64,000 nt of DNA from Nostoc sp. TCL240-02 (GTDB taxonomy: Bacteria; Cyanobacteriota; Cyanobacteriia; Cyanobacteriales; Nostocaceae), in NCBI RefSeq assembly GCF_013343235.1, contig NZ_CP040094.1:4712501-4776500 (forward strand). The letters run 5' to 3'. The notes beneath the pieces are model-generated. The model saw only the letters and a program-made list of their open reading frames with translations. It searched no databases and had not been told where the DNA came from. The position numbers were made by a program, and so were the translations under genes. The first letter of the stretch is position 1. Each line of letters opens with the position of its first letter. Of this stretch, positions 16,681 through 26,620 are shown piece by piece.

Positions 16681-17046
16681 TTAACGCTGCCAATCATATA
16701 TTAATCGTCCATGACGATCGCGCACAAGTTCCCATTCTCCATGACGATATGGTTGTCCGTGATAATTTACAGAGCGATAGCGCCGTCTATAATAATGTCG
16801 TCGATTCCTCTGGCGTTGATAATAATATTTTCCAGTCCGTTGCCGTCTATGATAACGTCGTCGAGTCCGTCGGTGAGCTAACAAAAGCTCTTCACTTTGC
16901 TCTCCAACTGATTTTGTCTGTCCGTCAAGAGCCTGTTCATTGAGAACATTATTGAGAGTATTATCCTTGGCTTCAGCCAAGCCAGGTGGATAAATAAAGG
17001 CTAATAGCAAGAACACAATTGAGGATAGCTTTTTGAACCGGTTCAC
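16681..17046 (-). CDS. Exported Arg/Tyr-rich small protein
   Basis: A 121-residue protein with a clear signal peptide (KLSSIVFLLLAFIYPPGLAEA, residues 6-26, cleavage after AEA). After a short acidic linker the mature part is extremely rich in Arg, Tyr and His (RRTRRRYHRRQRTG, YYYQRQRNRRHYYRRRYR) and ends in a less biased tail (GEWELVRDRHGRLIYDWQR). The basic aromatic core should bind polyanions, such as exopolysaccharide, lipid A-like surfaces or nucleic acid, in the periplasm or outside. No family recognised. The opposite strand also has an open frame here, but it lacks any protein-like signal, so I take the minus strand as real. Confidence 0.6.
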   Translation of the reverse strand: MNRFKKLSSIVFLLLAFIYPPGLAEAKDNTLNNVLNEQALDGQTKSVGEQSEELLLAHRRTRRRYHRRQRTGKYYYQRQRNRRHYYRRRYRSVNYHGQPYRHGEWELVRDRHGRLIYDWQR

Positions 17047-17284
17047 GTCTTTGCTTTTCCTAAACTATTGGTAATGATTTTATTTAATACTTAAATTGAA
17101 TAACCATATAGTTCATAATTCACAAACTTGAAGAGAGCAAAAGTAATGAAAGTACTTGTATTAAATATGAAGATAATTAACTGTAACAGGCAACCAGATG
17201 ATGTACATCTGTTATGAGGCAAATTGACACAAAAACCTTCAATTTTACAACTTTGTTATGTTAGATATTATTGAAATAGCAATT

Positions 17285-17311
17285 ATGAATTATGAATTAT
17301 GAATTATGAAT
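17285..17311. repeat. ATGAATT heptamer tandem array
   Basis: Four consecutive ATGAATT-type heptamers directly behind the stop codon of the peroxiredoxin-like gene, which is read on the minus strand. A short STRR array typical of filamentous cyanobacteria. Confidence 0.8.
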
Positions 17312-18100
17312 TTAGGTAAAGCTATCTGTTTCAATAAGGGATAAAAATGATAGGGGCTGACTCATATTAGCTGCAAAGCCCAAAATTCCTGGATCTCGAT
17401 GTTCGTAAAGTAACTGGCCTTGGGTATCAAACAGAAAAGTTCCACCACGCTGAGTTAAGTAAGCAGAATTAGGTACATAAGTATGCCAATTGCTCAGAAC
17501 TTCCACCATATTGCGTAGCCGTAGAGTAGCTAATTCAAAGGGACGTTGAAACCCAATTCCACCAGCTAATTGGAAAAACGAGCCTTTAAAGGCAGGTAGA
17601 GGAGTACCTTGAATAATTTCATCATCTTCAATGAGTTGAGGGGCTTGACGATCGCCTCTGTATCCCCGAAAAACTTCTTTTAGCGTTCCAGGACTTCCAA
17701 ACCCTGCACACATGAACAGTAGATTTAGCCAAGCTTTCTGAGTAGGGGAAATTCCAGGGACAGGGAGATTTAGACCTGAATAAAGTTTGAGTTGGTGATG
17801 TAGTTCTGCATTAGGTTCAACAAATAAATTTTCGGGTGGAAATCCTGTATATTCACAGAATTTTGTTCCAGAGGCGCGATCGCCAATTCCGACTGCACGA
17901 ATAGCGAGTTTTTCAGGAGACAATTTTTTAGCTTCGCGCTGTAACCACCACGCATATTCAAGACTATCAAAATCCCCAAGTTGTGGCCAGACTAAAATAA
18001 GGATATGTGAGGCAGTTTCGCAATTTTCTAGTAGAGGTCGGGTTATGCCATCACTAACACACTGAAGTTTGGTCTGATTAAGGATAGCGTAGGGATTCAT
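17312..18100 (-). CDS. Peroxiredoxin-like (AhpC/TSA-2, PRXL2 type) protein without active-site cysteines
   Basis: A 262-residue protein with a thioredoxin-like fold of the AhpC-TSA_2 group. Near the N-terminus the strand ILILVWPQLGDFDSLEYAWW occupies the place where active members carry a C-x-x-C or single peroxidatic Cys; here it reads GDFD, so classical peroxidase chemistry is unlikely. The C-terminal GGTFLFDTQGQLLYEHRD with PGILGFA is the signature of the family. This fits the cyanobacterial group annotated as peroxiredoxin-like, whose function is unknown. The start ATG lies 100 bases before a gap with dispersed repeats. It is monocistronic. Confidence 0.7.
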   Translation of the reverse strand: MNPYAILNQTKLQCVSDGITRPLLENCETASHILILVWPQLGDFDSLEYAWWLQREAKKLSPEKLAIRAVGIGDRASGTKFCEYTGFPPENLFVEPNAELHHQLKLYSGLNLPVPGISPTQKAWLNLLFMCAGFGSPGTLKEVFRGYRGDRQAPQLIEDDEIIQGTPLPAFKGSFFQLAGGIGFQRPFELATLRLRNMVEVLSNWHTYVPNSAYLTQRGGTFLFDTQGQLLYEHRDPGILGFAANMSQPLSFLSLIETDSFT

Positions 18101-18180
18101 TACAAAGTATTAACGGCTATTTAGCTATTCAATTTTAGTCGATTTTAACTCAATACAGTTCAGATAAGACCAAAACACTT

Positions 18181-18206
18181 GTAGAGACGGCGATTTATCG
18201 CGTCTC
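18181..18206. repeat. Dispersed GTAGAGACG palindromic repeat, copy 1
   Basis: GTAGAGACGGCGATTTATCG followed by CGTCTC. The arms GAGACG and CGTCTC pair around an AT-rich centre. The same unit recurs at 44263-44331 (two inverted copies) and at 49474-49498. Confidence 0.75.
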
Positions 18207-18295
18207 AAAAACCCAAAATTTTTATCAGTAGCCCTTAATTGAGGAAACCGAATATATAGGAATCATATTTGATTTTTGAACAAAATTAGGTATTG

Positions 18296-18372
18296 TAGGG
18301 TGTGTTAGAACGCAGTTCGTAACGCACCAAACCCAAGATGATCGTGCATTACGCTATCGCTAACACAACGTC
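18296..18372. repeat. GTGTGTTA / TAACACAAC inverted-repeat element
   Basis: GTAGGGTGTGTTAGAACGC and GTAACGCACC on the left side are matched by GTGCATTACGC and GCTAACACAAC on the right. It forms a roughly 75-bp imperfect hairpin of the dispersed Nostoc type, located between the peroxiredoxin-like and permease genes. Confidence 0.5.
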
Positions 18373-18483
18373 AGTGACCCTCAAGTCGGGAAACCCGCCC
18401 ATGCGACTGGCTCCCCTACGTATCTTTTCGCAAATCAAATACTAGTCCTATAGCAGATTAAAAGTAACTGATTCATCCTGCAT

Positions 18484-18771
18484 TTATCCAACACCCTTGG
18501 TTGATAACCAAGCAGGTTGTCTAAAGAGCGATCGCACTGCCTCGACAATAGAAGTCTTTGCTGCAAAAGGTACAAAGCGACAATTAACTATTTGTATGAA
18601 AGCGATCGCAGCTGCCACCGAATTTTGCTGTGTTAAAAAGTCGCCTTTCCTAGAGGCGATAATTTTGAGATTCAGCCCGTTGGATTCGTCAAAGGAAAAA
18701 ACTACTATTAGGTAAATTGAGAAATCATCTTTTTCATACAGACGCACAAAATAGTTAAACTTCCTTCTCAA
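18484..18771 (-). CDS. Possible small or decayed protein of unknown family
   Basis: A 95-codon minus-strand frame with protein-like composition (IVEAVRSLFRQPAWLSTKGV at the C-terminus, and a GLNLKIIASRKGDFLTQQNS stretch that looks like a real domain end). It has no clear ribosome binding site, stands alone in a repeat-rich gap, and contains HIP1 sites. It could be a short intact gene or the C-terminal relic of a larger one. An overlapping plus-strand frame is less convincing. Confidence 0.3.
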   Translation of the reverse strand: MRRKFNYFVRLYEKDDFSIYLIVVFSFDESNGLNLKIIASRKGDFLTQQNSVAAAIAFIQIVNCRFVPFAAKTSIVEAVRSLFRQPAWLSTKGVG

Positions 18772-18996
18772 GAAAGATGACTTTAATGTCTAGACCTCTC
18801 TGAGGATAAATAGAATAAAAGTAAAGCTAGGGAGTAAAATATCTGAGCGAATTAAAACTGACTTGACTATATGGTCACAAACAGGAGAGAAAAACTATAC
18901 TTGTGGCGATCGGGCTTATAGCTACCTTTAAAAAGAAAATCTGTGCTATCCCAGGCACTAATTTGGAAAATTAAAACAGAAGAATAAGTGATAGTA

Positions 18997-20073
18997 ATGA
19001 CAAATCTCAGAGATACAGAGAATGGATGGTCGCAGTTAACTCGTGGTGCGCCATTGGCAGTGATGTTAGCAGCAGCACTCTACATTTTATATCAACTTTT
19101 ACCAGTATTAGAACTTTTAGTTGTTGCAGCATTGATTGCTTTAATTTTAAGAACGCTATTAAGGTTTTTGCAAAAGTTAGTCAAATCACAGGATGTTGCT
19201 GTTTTGCTACTAATTGGATTAATCATCGGATTTGTTGTGGTATTAGCTACTGTAGTTCTACCTAGTGTGACATTTGAATCTCAGAAATTAATCAAAACAT
19301 TACCAACTTATCTCAATAGATTGACAGGAGATGTTGAGCAACTGCGTCAGAAATTCACTTTTATTCCTGACATTTCCCAAGCACTAATACAATTACGAAA
19401 TTTAACCAACCAGTTACTAGGAGGAGTACCCGTTTTCTTAGGTGAAGCTTTAAATTTAACCGTTGAGTTGGTAGCGACGTTAATTTTAGCGCTTTACATG
19501 GCTTACGATCCTAATTCCTTAGTGAAAGGGATTTTAAGATTAGTACCAAGGCGACATCATCAACGGTTTAAACGAATCCTTAAGGCTTGCGAGACAAGAT
19601 TGCGAGGCTGGATTTTTGGGACAGGAATAGCGATGATATTTCTGGGTGCTGGAGCAACATTTGGACTTTTTATTTTGGGGATTCCGTCAGCTCTACCATT
19701 TGGTATTATTGCAGGATTATTTGAAATAATTCCTTACTTTGGTTCGATCATTGGTGCTTTTTTACCAGCATTAGTAGCATTGAGTATTTCACCACTAAAA
19801 CTAGTATTTGTGTTGATACTTTTCTTTTTAATGAATCAAATAGATGCCCATGTTGTTCAGCCTTTAGTGATGGGTCAGCAAGTTAATATCCATCCAGTAA
19901 TGGTGATTGTGACATTTTTGGTAATGGGTAAGCTATTTGGATTTATTGGTGTGCTGCTTGCAGTGCCTGCGGCAGCAGTCATAATTACGCTTATTGATGA
20001 GTTTACACCTGAAGAAAACCTGATAGAGCCAGTAGGAGTTGAAACTAGAATAGATGTTCAATCGAACGATTAA
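18997..20073 (+). CDS. AI-2E family transporter / PerM-type permease
   Basis: About 358 residues from the ATG at 18997 (a GTG three codons earlier is possible). An integral membrane protein with seven to eight hydrophobic segments: two close together at the N-terminus (PLAVMLAAALYILYQLLPVL and the next helix), one after the first loop, and a C-terminal block of four, including the conserved GIPSALPFGIIAGLFEIIPYFG and the DAHVVQPLVMG motif. This is the AI-2E transporter (formerly UPF0118 or PerM) family, used for export of signal molecules or as Na+/H+ antiporters. The substrate here is unknown. It is convergent with the giant kinase gene. Confidence 0.85.
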   Translation: MTNLRDTENGWSQLTRGAPLAVMLAAALYILYQLLPVLELLVVAALIALILRTLLRFLQKLVKSQDVAVLLLIGLIIGFVVVLATVVLPSVTFESQKLIKTLPTYLNRLTGDVEQLRQKFTFIPDISQALIQLRNLTNQLLGGVPVFLGEALNLTVELVATLILALYMAYDPNSLVKGILRLVPRRHHQRFKRILKACETRLRGWIFGTGIAMIFLGAGATFGLFILGIPSALPFGIIAGLFEIIPYFGSIIGAFLPALVALSISPLKLVFVLILFFLMNQIDAHVVQPLVMGQQVNIHPVMVIVTFLVMGKLFGFIGVLLAVPAAAVIITLIDEFTPEENLIEPVGVETRIDVQSND

Positions 20074-20163
20074 ATAAGCCTTCTTGCTTCTAGTACAACA
20101 CGGCGGAAATAAACCACCTATTTTCAATCAATGAAATGCTTACGCTGTATTCATTTTTAATTT

Positions 20164-23100
20164 TTAATTTTTAATTCCGCCTTGGGGTACTAGCCTTGCC
20201 TTAAGGGGGATAGAAACAATAAATTCAGCCCCTTGTCCTAAAACGGATACACATTCTAACTGTCCTCGATGCTTTTTAGTCACAATCTGGTAACTAATAG
20301 ATAGCCCTAAACCAGTGCCTTTACCAACAGCTTTGGTAGTGAAAAAGGGTGTGAAGAGTTGCGATCGCACATTCTCACTGATACCAGAACCGTTGTCAGC
20401 AATGCGAATGACGGCTAAATCGCCTTCAACAGTAGTACGAATTGTAATGATACTTGGCTGAAGTGCGATATCGGCATAAGTCCGATGTTCATTAAATTCC
20501 TCTAAAGAGTCGATCGCATTTGCGAGCAGATTCATAAATACCTGATTCAGTTGTCCAGGGTAGCACTCTACAGGTGGCAGGTTGCCATACTCCTGTATTA
20601 CCTGAATTCCGGGAGAGTCAGGTTGGGGTTTGAGCCGATTTTGCAAAATCATTAGAGTACTATCAATGCCCTCATGGATATTAACGGCTTTAACATCAGC
20701 TTCGTCTAGGCGGGAAAAGTTTCGTAAAGATAATACAATTTGACGAATGCGATCGGTTCCCACTTGCATGGAAATCAACAGCTTAGGTAAGTCTTCCATC
20801 AAAAAATCTAAGTCAACTGCATCTATTTCATTTTGAACTTGAGGTGGTAAATTCTGGTTTTGCTGCTGATAAAGTTGTACTACACTCATCAAGTCTTTGA
20901 CATAATTATTTACGTAAGTCAGGTTGCCGTAGATAAAGCTGACTGGGTTATTAATTTCGTGAGCAACACCTGCCACCAACTGCCCTAGGCTAGACATTTT
21001 TTCGCTTTGCACCATCTGAGACTGGGTAAGCTTCAATTCATCGAGTGTGTGTTCTAGCTGCTTTGCTTTCTCACGCGCTTGTGTTTCCGAAATTTCTAAC
21101 TCCTGGGAGTATATGTGCAAATTTGTGTAGAGCCGAGCATTTTCTATAGAGATGGAAACTTGCGAAGTTAATAAGTTCAGTACCTCTAATCGATCTGCGG
21201 TAAAGACTCCGGTAGTGAGATTATTTTCCAGGTAAAGAACTCCAGTTAGCTTACCCTGATGAGAGAAAGGCAAACACAAGATTGATTTGGGTTGATTGGC
21301 AACAATATAGTTGTCACTCACAAAACGCTCTGTGTGGCTAGCATCGTCTAAAACCAAATTTTCTTTTGTTCTTTCAACGTAGTTAATCAGCAAAACTGGT
21401 AGCTTATGCTTTACTTGAAATAGACTCGACGATCGCACTGTTACTTGATCTCGATCAATACTTCCTTCGGCTTCGATCACCCACTGGTTCTCTCGTTTTA
21501 CAAGTAGATAACCCATTTGGGCACCAGCATTCTCGATCGCGATCGTCATCATTTTCTCTAGCAGCGGATTTAGCTCCATCTCGCTTGAGAGTGCTTGAGA
21601 CGCTTTAATTGCTGTGCTTAAATCTAGAGTTTGGGTTTTAGCTTCAGAAATATCCCGAATCTGTTTTGTAGCCGTACTACGCCCATTTACCTCCCTGGCT
21701 GGATCTCTAAAAAGTTGGGAGTATTGTTCATCCAGTTGTCGGACTTTACCTGTAGCTTCCCACTTGAGATACCGATAGCGGGCTTCTTTAAAATAAACTT
21801 TGGCAAAGTTTATTCTATCCTTGTCCAAGTAAAATCGAAATGCAAGTTCGTTTGCTAAGGCTTCATTTTGTAAATAACCGTTTTCGCCAGCAGAAGCGAT
21901 CGCTAGATCATACAGCTCCATTGCCTGATAATCTTGTTTAGAAATCCGAGCAATTTCAGCTTGAATCAGCAAAAACTTGTGTTGATAATTGGTTGGGCAG
22001 TGCATTGCCCATTGCTGGAATTTTTCTAAGTTGGCATTTAATTTATGCAGATAAATAACTTGAGTTGCGGTATCGGCCTCCACACAAGCCCCTGCTAAGG
22101 CAATACTTTGGTGAAAATAGAAAACAGGATTAATAAAAATTCCTCGCGCTCCCGCAACAAATTTTTCGGCATTCTCTGCATATTCAACAGCTTTGGTATA
22201 CTCTCCATACCAGTTACAGAGCGCCAGTTTATAGATGTAAACTACAAATGCACTCAACATATCCGAAGATGCCAATGCAAACTCTAGCACTTGCCGTTCA
22301 TCTGCCCAAGTGCCCACAAGTTCGTCAATCTTGCCTGCTGGCTTAGTCAAATTAGCGATCGCTTCCATAGCCAGCAGATGGTAGTTCAACATATTTTTGT
22401 CAATCTTGCGGAGGCTAGGAATAAAATCTTTGGCTACTTCTGCGGTTTTTTCTAAAGATTCATTTCCAAATAAGCACTGCCATAAAAAATTAACTGAACA
22501 ATAACCAGACCACTGATAAGAACCTGTTTCTAAACCACTATTAAATCCTTTTAATAAATAAGGTTTACCCTGGCTAATATGGTCTTTGTAGTGACGAATT
22601 AAACCTCCCCACATATTCAAAATATTCGCTTCCAATTCCTTCGTTCTTAAAATCTCATGCAAACGCAGAGATAATTCACCAAATTCATAACCTGAATCTA
22701 CTTCACCATATTCAAATACTAAGTTGAAAGAATACAGCATATAACCAAATACAGAAATTCGTGAGTTTCCATACTGAACTGAAAGTTGAGTTATGTTCAT
22801 AGATGTAATATGCAACGCTTTAGATCCTAAAAAGTAGGCAATGGGCCAAACTTCTTTTAAGATGCGTTGAGCTATTAGCTTTTCCTCGTCTTGCATTTGT
22901 GGTAATTCTGCAAGACTAAAAGTTGTGCGATCGCCAATAACTTTTTTTGTTTGATTAAGTTTTTCTAATAGATATGCATCATCGGGATAGGCTGCAAACT
23001 CAAAACCTAAAAGTTCTAAGGTGTTTAACCCAATTTTATATGCAGAGTTTAAATCATTCTCCATGCGATAACACATAATCAAATATTCATTGACTCGACA

Positions 23101-25626
23101 CATATCAAGAGTAGTTTTAACCTTGGTGAAAGTCTGCCCGAAAATCAGCAAAGCTTTCTCATAGTTACCATTTAAAAACTCTGCTTCTCCAACTTGCAAA
23201 TATAAAGTTAACGTAAGTAAATATTTATCTTCCCAGCTATTCTCAGGTAGATAATTCATCCCAATTTCCAGCAATTTGAGTGCAGTTACAAACGCCGAAG
23301 ATGATTTTGCCCGTTGACCTGCTTTCAGATTTAATTCTGCTAGTTCATATCTTTCTGCTAGTTCTACAATCAATGAACTGCCAGCATTGAGATGGTTGAC
23401 GATCTCAAAAAGATGTTCTTCTAATTGGGCTTTTTCAGTATTATGTAATAGTAATTTACCTACCTTCAGGTGTACTTGTTTTTGCTGATCGGTGGGAATT
23501 AAAGAATAGGCAGCTTGCTGAACGCGATCGTGCAAAAACTTATAGTCAACTTGTACCGCCGTATCACAGTATGTTGCCAATTCTGACTGATTCAACAACT
23601 GAGGAATTTTGTAAGTATCGCTTAAAGGTAGAATTAATCCCGCCCGCAAAGCTGACCATAAATCAATTGCTGTTGCTGATGCAGATTTTTCGTTGACTAC
23701 AGCTAGTATTTCTAAATTAAAGCGGTTTCCAACACAAGCAGCTAATTGTAAAACTTGCTGCGTTGGTGCTGATAATCTCTGAATTTTATTCACCATTAAA
23801 TCGACTACATTATCGGTAATATCTTGTTCCTGAATTCTGTTAAGATTCCACTGCCATAAACCTAAACGATAATCAAATGTCAAGAGATTATCTTGATGCA
23901 ATACTTTTAGTAACTGAGTCAAGAAAAAGGGATTACCTTGGGTTTTTTGAAATAGCAAATCAGCTAGAGGTTCTGCCTGAGATGATTCGCAGTTGAACGT
24001 GTCACTAAGCAGTTGAGTAATATGAGGTGTTGCTAATGGCTTCAAAAGCAACTCTTCAATGGTTGCCCCAGATGCTCGAATTGCCTCTAGCATTAGCATC
24101 AGTGGATGGGTGGGACTAACTTCGTTATCTCGGTAAGCCCCAATCAGTAATAGATACCGACTTTCTGGGTCAGTCATCAAATTTTCGACCAGCTTCACAG
24201 AGGCAGCATCCGCCCATTGGAGGTCATCTAAAAACAATACTAAGGGATGTTCAGCAGCAGTAAAGGCATGGATAAATTGCTTAAACACCCGATTAAAACG
24301 GTTTTGAGACTCAGCAACCCCCAATTGGGGTACAGGCGCTTGCTGTCCAATAATCAGTTCTACTTCCGGGATGACATCAATAATAACTTGACCATTAGCT
24401 CCCAATGCTTGTAGTAATTTATTTTTCCAAACCTCAACTCTGGCTTGGCTTTCAGCTAACAGTTGCCGCATCAATTCTCGAAATGCTTGAATCAAAGAAG
24501 CATAAGGAATATCTCGCTTGAGTTGGTCAAATTTGCCACCGATGAAGTAACCTCGTTGCCGTACAATCGGTTTGTGAACTTCGTTAACTAGTGAGGATTT
24601 ACCGATGCCTGAATATCCTCCTACCAAGACAACTTCACTCTCACCAAGACTAACTTTATCGAAGGCAGACATTAGAGTTGCTACTTCTACTTCCCGACCA
24701 TAAAGTTTTTGAGCTATTTGGAATTGATGCGAAAAATCCTGCTGACCCAAGCTAAAAAGGTCAATGCTGCCTTTTGTTTGCAGTTGTATCGCTGCTTGCT
24801 CTAAGTCAGCCTTTAACCCGTAAGCACTCTGGTAACGGTCTTCAGCAGTTTTGCTTAGAAGTTTCATAGCGATCGCAGAGATTCCCAATGGTACATTAGG
24901 ATTAATCTCGTGCGGAGCTACAGGAATTTTGGCAATGTGACAATGCACCAACTCCATTGAGTCTTGAGCATTATGGAAGGGAAGCTGACCAGTCAGCATT
25001 TCGTAGAAACTGACACCTAATGAGTAAAAATCTGTCCGATAATCTAAGGTTCGGTTGATACGTCCGGTTTGCTCTGGTGACATATAAGCCAGTGTTCCTT
25101 CTAGAAGGTTGAGGCTAGTAATTTCTGGACTTTCTTTGGATAACAGCGAAGCGATGCTGAAATCAATCAGTTTTATTTTTTCGGTATTGGGGTTATAAAG
25201 AATATTTTCGGGCTTAATATCCTTATGGATAATGTGGTGGGTATGTAACTCTCCCAATGTTCCAGTAATTTGATCGGCAATGTTAAGAAATTTTGTAATT
25301 TCAATCCCTGTCGTAGATATCTGATGTTTTAAGCTTTCTCCACCAAAGTCTTCTAAAACCAGTGCTAGACCATTATTGTAGCCGTTGTCATAACTGATTA
25401 ATTCATGGGCTTTAATTACACCTGCAATATTCAAATTTTGGATGATTTCGTATTCGTGCTTGAGTTGGGCAATCTCTTTGATACTGGGATACTCTGCTTT
25501 GAGCAGTTTGATAACAACTGAGTGTCCGTTAGCCTTGGAGTATGCTCGATAAATTACTGTGGTAGCAGCTTCATAAATTAAACTTGTAATACTATAGTTA
25601 GGGATGTGAGCAATTAATTTAAACAT
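20164..25626 (-). CDS. Serine/threonine kinase - AAA ATPase - GAF - sensor histidine kinase fusion
   Basis: An 1820-residue signalling protein. In order: a Ser/Thr kinase domain (residues about 1-270) with [14 protein letters not shown], catalytic Asp136, and LIDFSIASL instead of DFG; a P-loop ATPase ([15 protein letters not shown], Lys343; Walker [13 protein letters not shown]) of the AAA_16 type; a long helical TPR-like middle; a GAF domain at about 1330-1490; and a histidine kinase with phospho-acceptor His1556 in [12 protein letters not shown] and an ATPase with [10 protein letters not shown] and GTGLGLS. Such trifunctional proteins are typical of filamentous cyanobacteria. Asp-Phe-Ser in place of Asp-Phe-Gly is seen in some active family members. 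Signals and partner regulators are unknown. Confidence 0.92.
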   Translation of the reverse strand: MFKLIAHIPNYSITSLIYEAATTVIYRAYSKANGHSVVIKLLKAEYPSIKEIAQLKHEYEIIQNLNIAGVIKAHELISYDNGYNNGLALVLEDFGGESLKHQISTTGIEITKFLNIADQITGTLGELHTHHIIHKDIKPENILYNPNTEKIKLIDFSIASLLSKESPEITSLNLLEGTLAYMSPEQTGRINRTLDYRTDFYSLGVSFYEMLTGQLPFHNAQDSMELVHCHIAKIPVAPHEINPNVPLGISAIAMKLLSKTAEDRYQSAYGLKADLEQAAIQLQTKGSIDLFSLGQQDFSHQFQIAQKLYGREVEVATLMSAFDKVSLGESEVVLVGGYSGIGKSSLVNEVHKPIVRQRGYFIGGKFDQLKRDIPYASLIQAFRELMRQLLAESQARVEVWKNKLLQALGANGQVIIDVIPEVELIIGQQAPVPQLGVAESQNRFNRVFKQFIHAFTAAEHPLVLFLDDLQWADAASVKLVENLMTDPESRYLLLIGAYRDNEVSPTHPLMLMLEAIRASGATIEELLLKPLATPHITQLLSDTFNCESSQAEPLADLLFQKTQGNPFFLTQLLKVLHQDNLLTFDYRLGLWQWNLNRIQEQDITDNVVDLMVNKIQRLSAPTQQVLQLAACVGNRFNLEILAVVNEKSASATAIDLWSALRAGLILPLSDTYKIPQLLNQSELATYCDTAVQVDYKFLHDRVQQAAYSLIPTDQQKQVHLKVGKLLLHNTEKAQLEEHLFEIVNHLNAGSSLIVELAERYELAELNLKAGQRAKSSSAFVTALKLLEIGMNYLPENSWEDKYLLTLTLYLQVGEAEFLNGNYEKALLIFGQTFTKVKTTLDMCRVNEYLIMCYRMENDLNSAYKIGLNTLELLGFEFAAYPDDAYLLEKLNQTKKVIGDRTTFSLAELPQMQDEEKLIAQRILKEVWPIAYFLGSKALHITSMNITQLSVQYGNSRISVFGYMLYSFNLVFEYGEVDSGYEFGELSLRLHEILRTKELEANILNMWGGLIRHYKDHISQGKPYLLKGFNSGLETGSYQWSGYCSVNFLWQCLFGNESLEKTAEVAKDFIPSLRKIDKNMLNYHLLAMEAIANLTKPAGKIDELVGTWADERQVLEFALASSDMLSAFVVYIYKLALCNWYGEYTKAVEYAENAEKFVAGARGIFINPVFYFHQSIALAGACVEADTATQVIYLHKLNANLEKFQQWAMHCPTNYQHKFLLIQAEIARISKQDYQAMELYDLAIASAGENGYLQNEALANELAFRFYLDKDRINFAKVYFKEARYRYLKWEATGKVRQLDEQYSQLFRDPAREVNGRSTATKQIRDISEAKTQTLDLSTAIKASQALSSEMELNPLLEKMMTIAIENAGAQMGYLLVKRENQWVIEAEGSIDRDQVTVRSSSLFQVKHKLPVLLINYVERTKENLVLDDASHTERFVSDNYIVANQPKSILCLPFSHQGKLTGVLYLENNLTTGVFTADRLEVLNLLTSQVSISIENARLYTNLHIYSQELEISETQAREKAKQLEHTLDELKLTQSQMVQSEKMSSLGQLVAGVAHEINNPVSFIYGNLTYVNNYVKDLMSVVQLYQQQNQNLPPQVQNEIDAVDLDFLMEDLPKLLISMQVGTDRIRQIVLSLRNFSRLDEADVKAVNIHEGIDSTLMILQNRLKPQPDSPGIQVIQEYGNLPPVECYPGQLNQVFMNLLANAIDSLEEFNEHRTYADIALQPSIITIRTTVEGDLAVIRIADNGSGISENVRSQLFTPFFTTKAVGKGTGLGLSISYQIVTKKHRGQLECVSVLGQGAEFIVSIPLKARLVPQGGIKN

Positions 25627-25872
25627 TAATACTTGTCTGAATTTTGTTTTCTAAGAGATTTTGGTAGTTACTATGATAGTTCCCAGAATTCAAGTCAAGT
25701 TAACTCTTCAAATACTAATTAAATAGAGATTAGCTTTGCTAATCTTTAACACCACGCAATGACTATAAACTTTCTCTGACAGTGTGTACTGTTCGTTGAT
25801 TTACGTAATAGTCTAAGTCTAGTTATGCTAAATAACTAGCGAATTTACCTACTTGCGTCAGTTTAAGAACCT
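25627..25872. other. Gene-free upstream region of the giant kinase gene
   Basis: A/T-rich DNA that should hold the promoter of the minus-strand kinase gene. I see no operator or repeat that I can support. Confidence 0.35.
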
Positions 25873-26084
25873 TCACGGGGTATTGATGCTGCGATCACTA
25901 ACGTCTGGCTGAAGACGGCGCAGATATTGCCATCAGTTACGCCACCTCATCGGAAAAGGCCGCGATCGTTGTCCGGGAACTCGAAGAAAAAGGCGTTAGT
26001 GCCGCCGCCTTCAAAGCCGACCAAGCTGATCCTCTCCAGGTGGGAAATTTGGTTAAGATGGTCGCCGAACGCTTTGGATTTTGA
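25873..26084 (+). pseudogene. Decayed fragment of an SDR (3-oxoacyl reductase-like) gene
   Basis: The fragment reads SRGIDAAIT and, after the loss of one base near 25901, continues RLAEDGADIAISYATSSEKA, then a VVRELEEKGVSAAAF stretch and KADQADPLQVGNLVKM, ending VAERFGF and a stop. This is the nucleotide-binding start of a short-chain dehydrogenase/reductase (TGxxxGIG region through the first helix-strand pairs), with the glycine motif mutated to GID. The N-terminal Met, the catalytic YxxxK and the C-terminal two thirds are missing. It is therefore a relic cut at both ends and frameshifted once. Confidence 0.75.
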
Positions 26085-26620
26085 TAAAGGGACGGTAAGA
26101 GAAAAGAATATCTCATTGCTGTGTAAGTAGAAGAAACATTGGAGACATAGGAAGCAGAAGAATCTAATAGTCGTCCTCCTAATGTTGTTCCAGTAGTTAA
26201 AATGTCAACTTTGACACAGTATTTTAGTCCGAAAGTGTTATTGGGGAATTGTTTCTAAATCTTGGCAAGTATCATTTGTAGCGCTAAATATTCCTTGCAA
26301 AATTTCGAAACATTTAGCTTGTGGCTCAGGAGTTGAGAAATTCCAGAAAATTTCTTTAGAAAAATCGAAATTTCAAACTTGATTGCGATAATAAGTTTAG
26401 GTAAAAGCAACAGAGAACAGGGCAGGGGTTGGAAGGAGACTGTTAACCCATCCAACACAATGTCCCATTGGGACGGGGCTTCTGACCCAATGAAAGGTCG
26501 AGGGAACAAGATCCGTATCTAACCAAAAACCTTCACTGTTGCCGACGGCCAAAAGTTAGTAATTCAAACCTGTTTATCCTCAAGTGTTAAATTTCCCAGT
26601 ACTACACATGAGTAGAGCCA
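26085..26620. other. Gene-free stretch upstream of the lipoxygenase gene
   Basis: No convincing gene. Around 26440-26500 there is a GTCCCATTGGGAC hairpin followed by GGGGCTTCTGACCC, which resembles the structured ends of IS200/IS605-type elements. I could not find a transposase relic next to it. The last 100 bases likely carry the lipoxygenase promoter. Confidence 0.35.

Noticed and set aside
16662..16943. 93-codon plus-strand frame opposite the Arg/Tyr-rich gene
   Set aside because: Rich in Asp/Val repeats that are the antisense of Arg/Tyr codons; no start signal. The minus strand has a real signal peptide.
25927..26130. 67-codon plus-strand frame over the SDR relic
   Set aside because: Reads in a frame different from the recognisable SDR sequence and has no family likeness.
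26255..26509. 84-codon minus-strand frame
   Set aside because: No ribosome binding site or protein family likeness; the region holds a hairpin that looks like an IS end instead.
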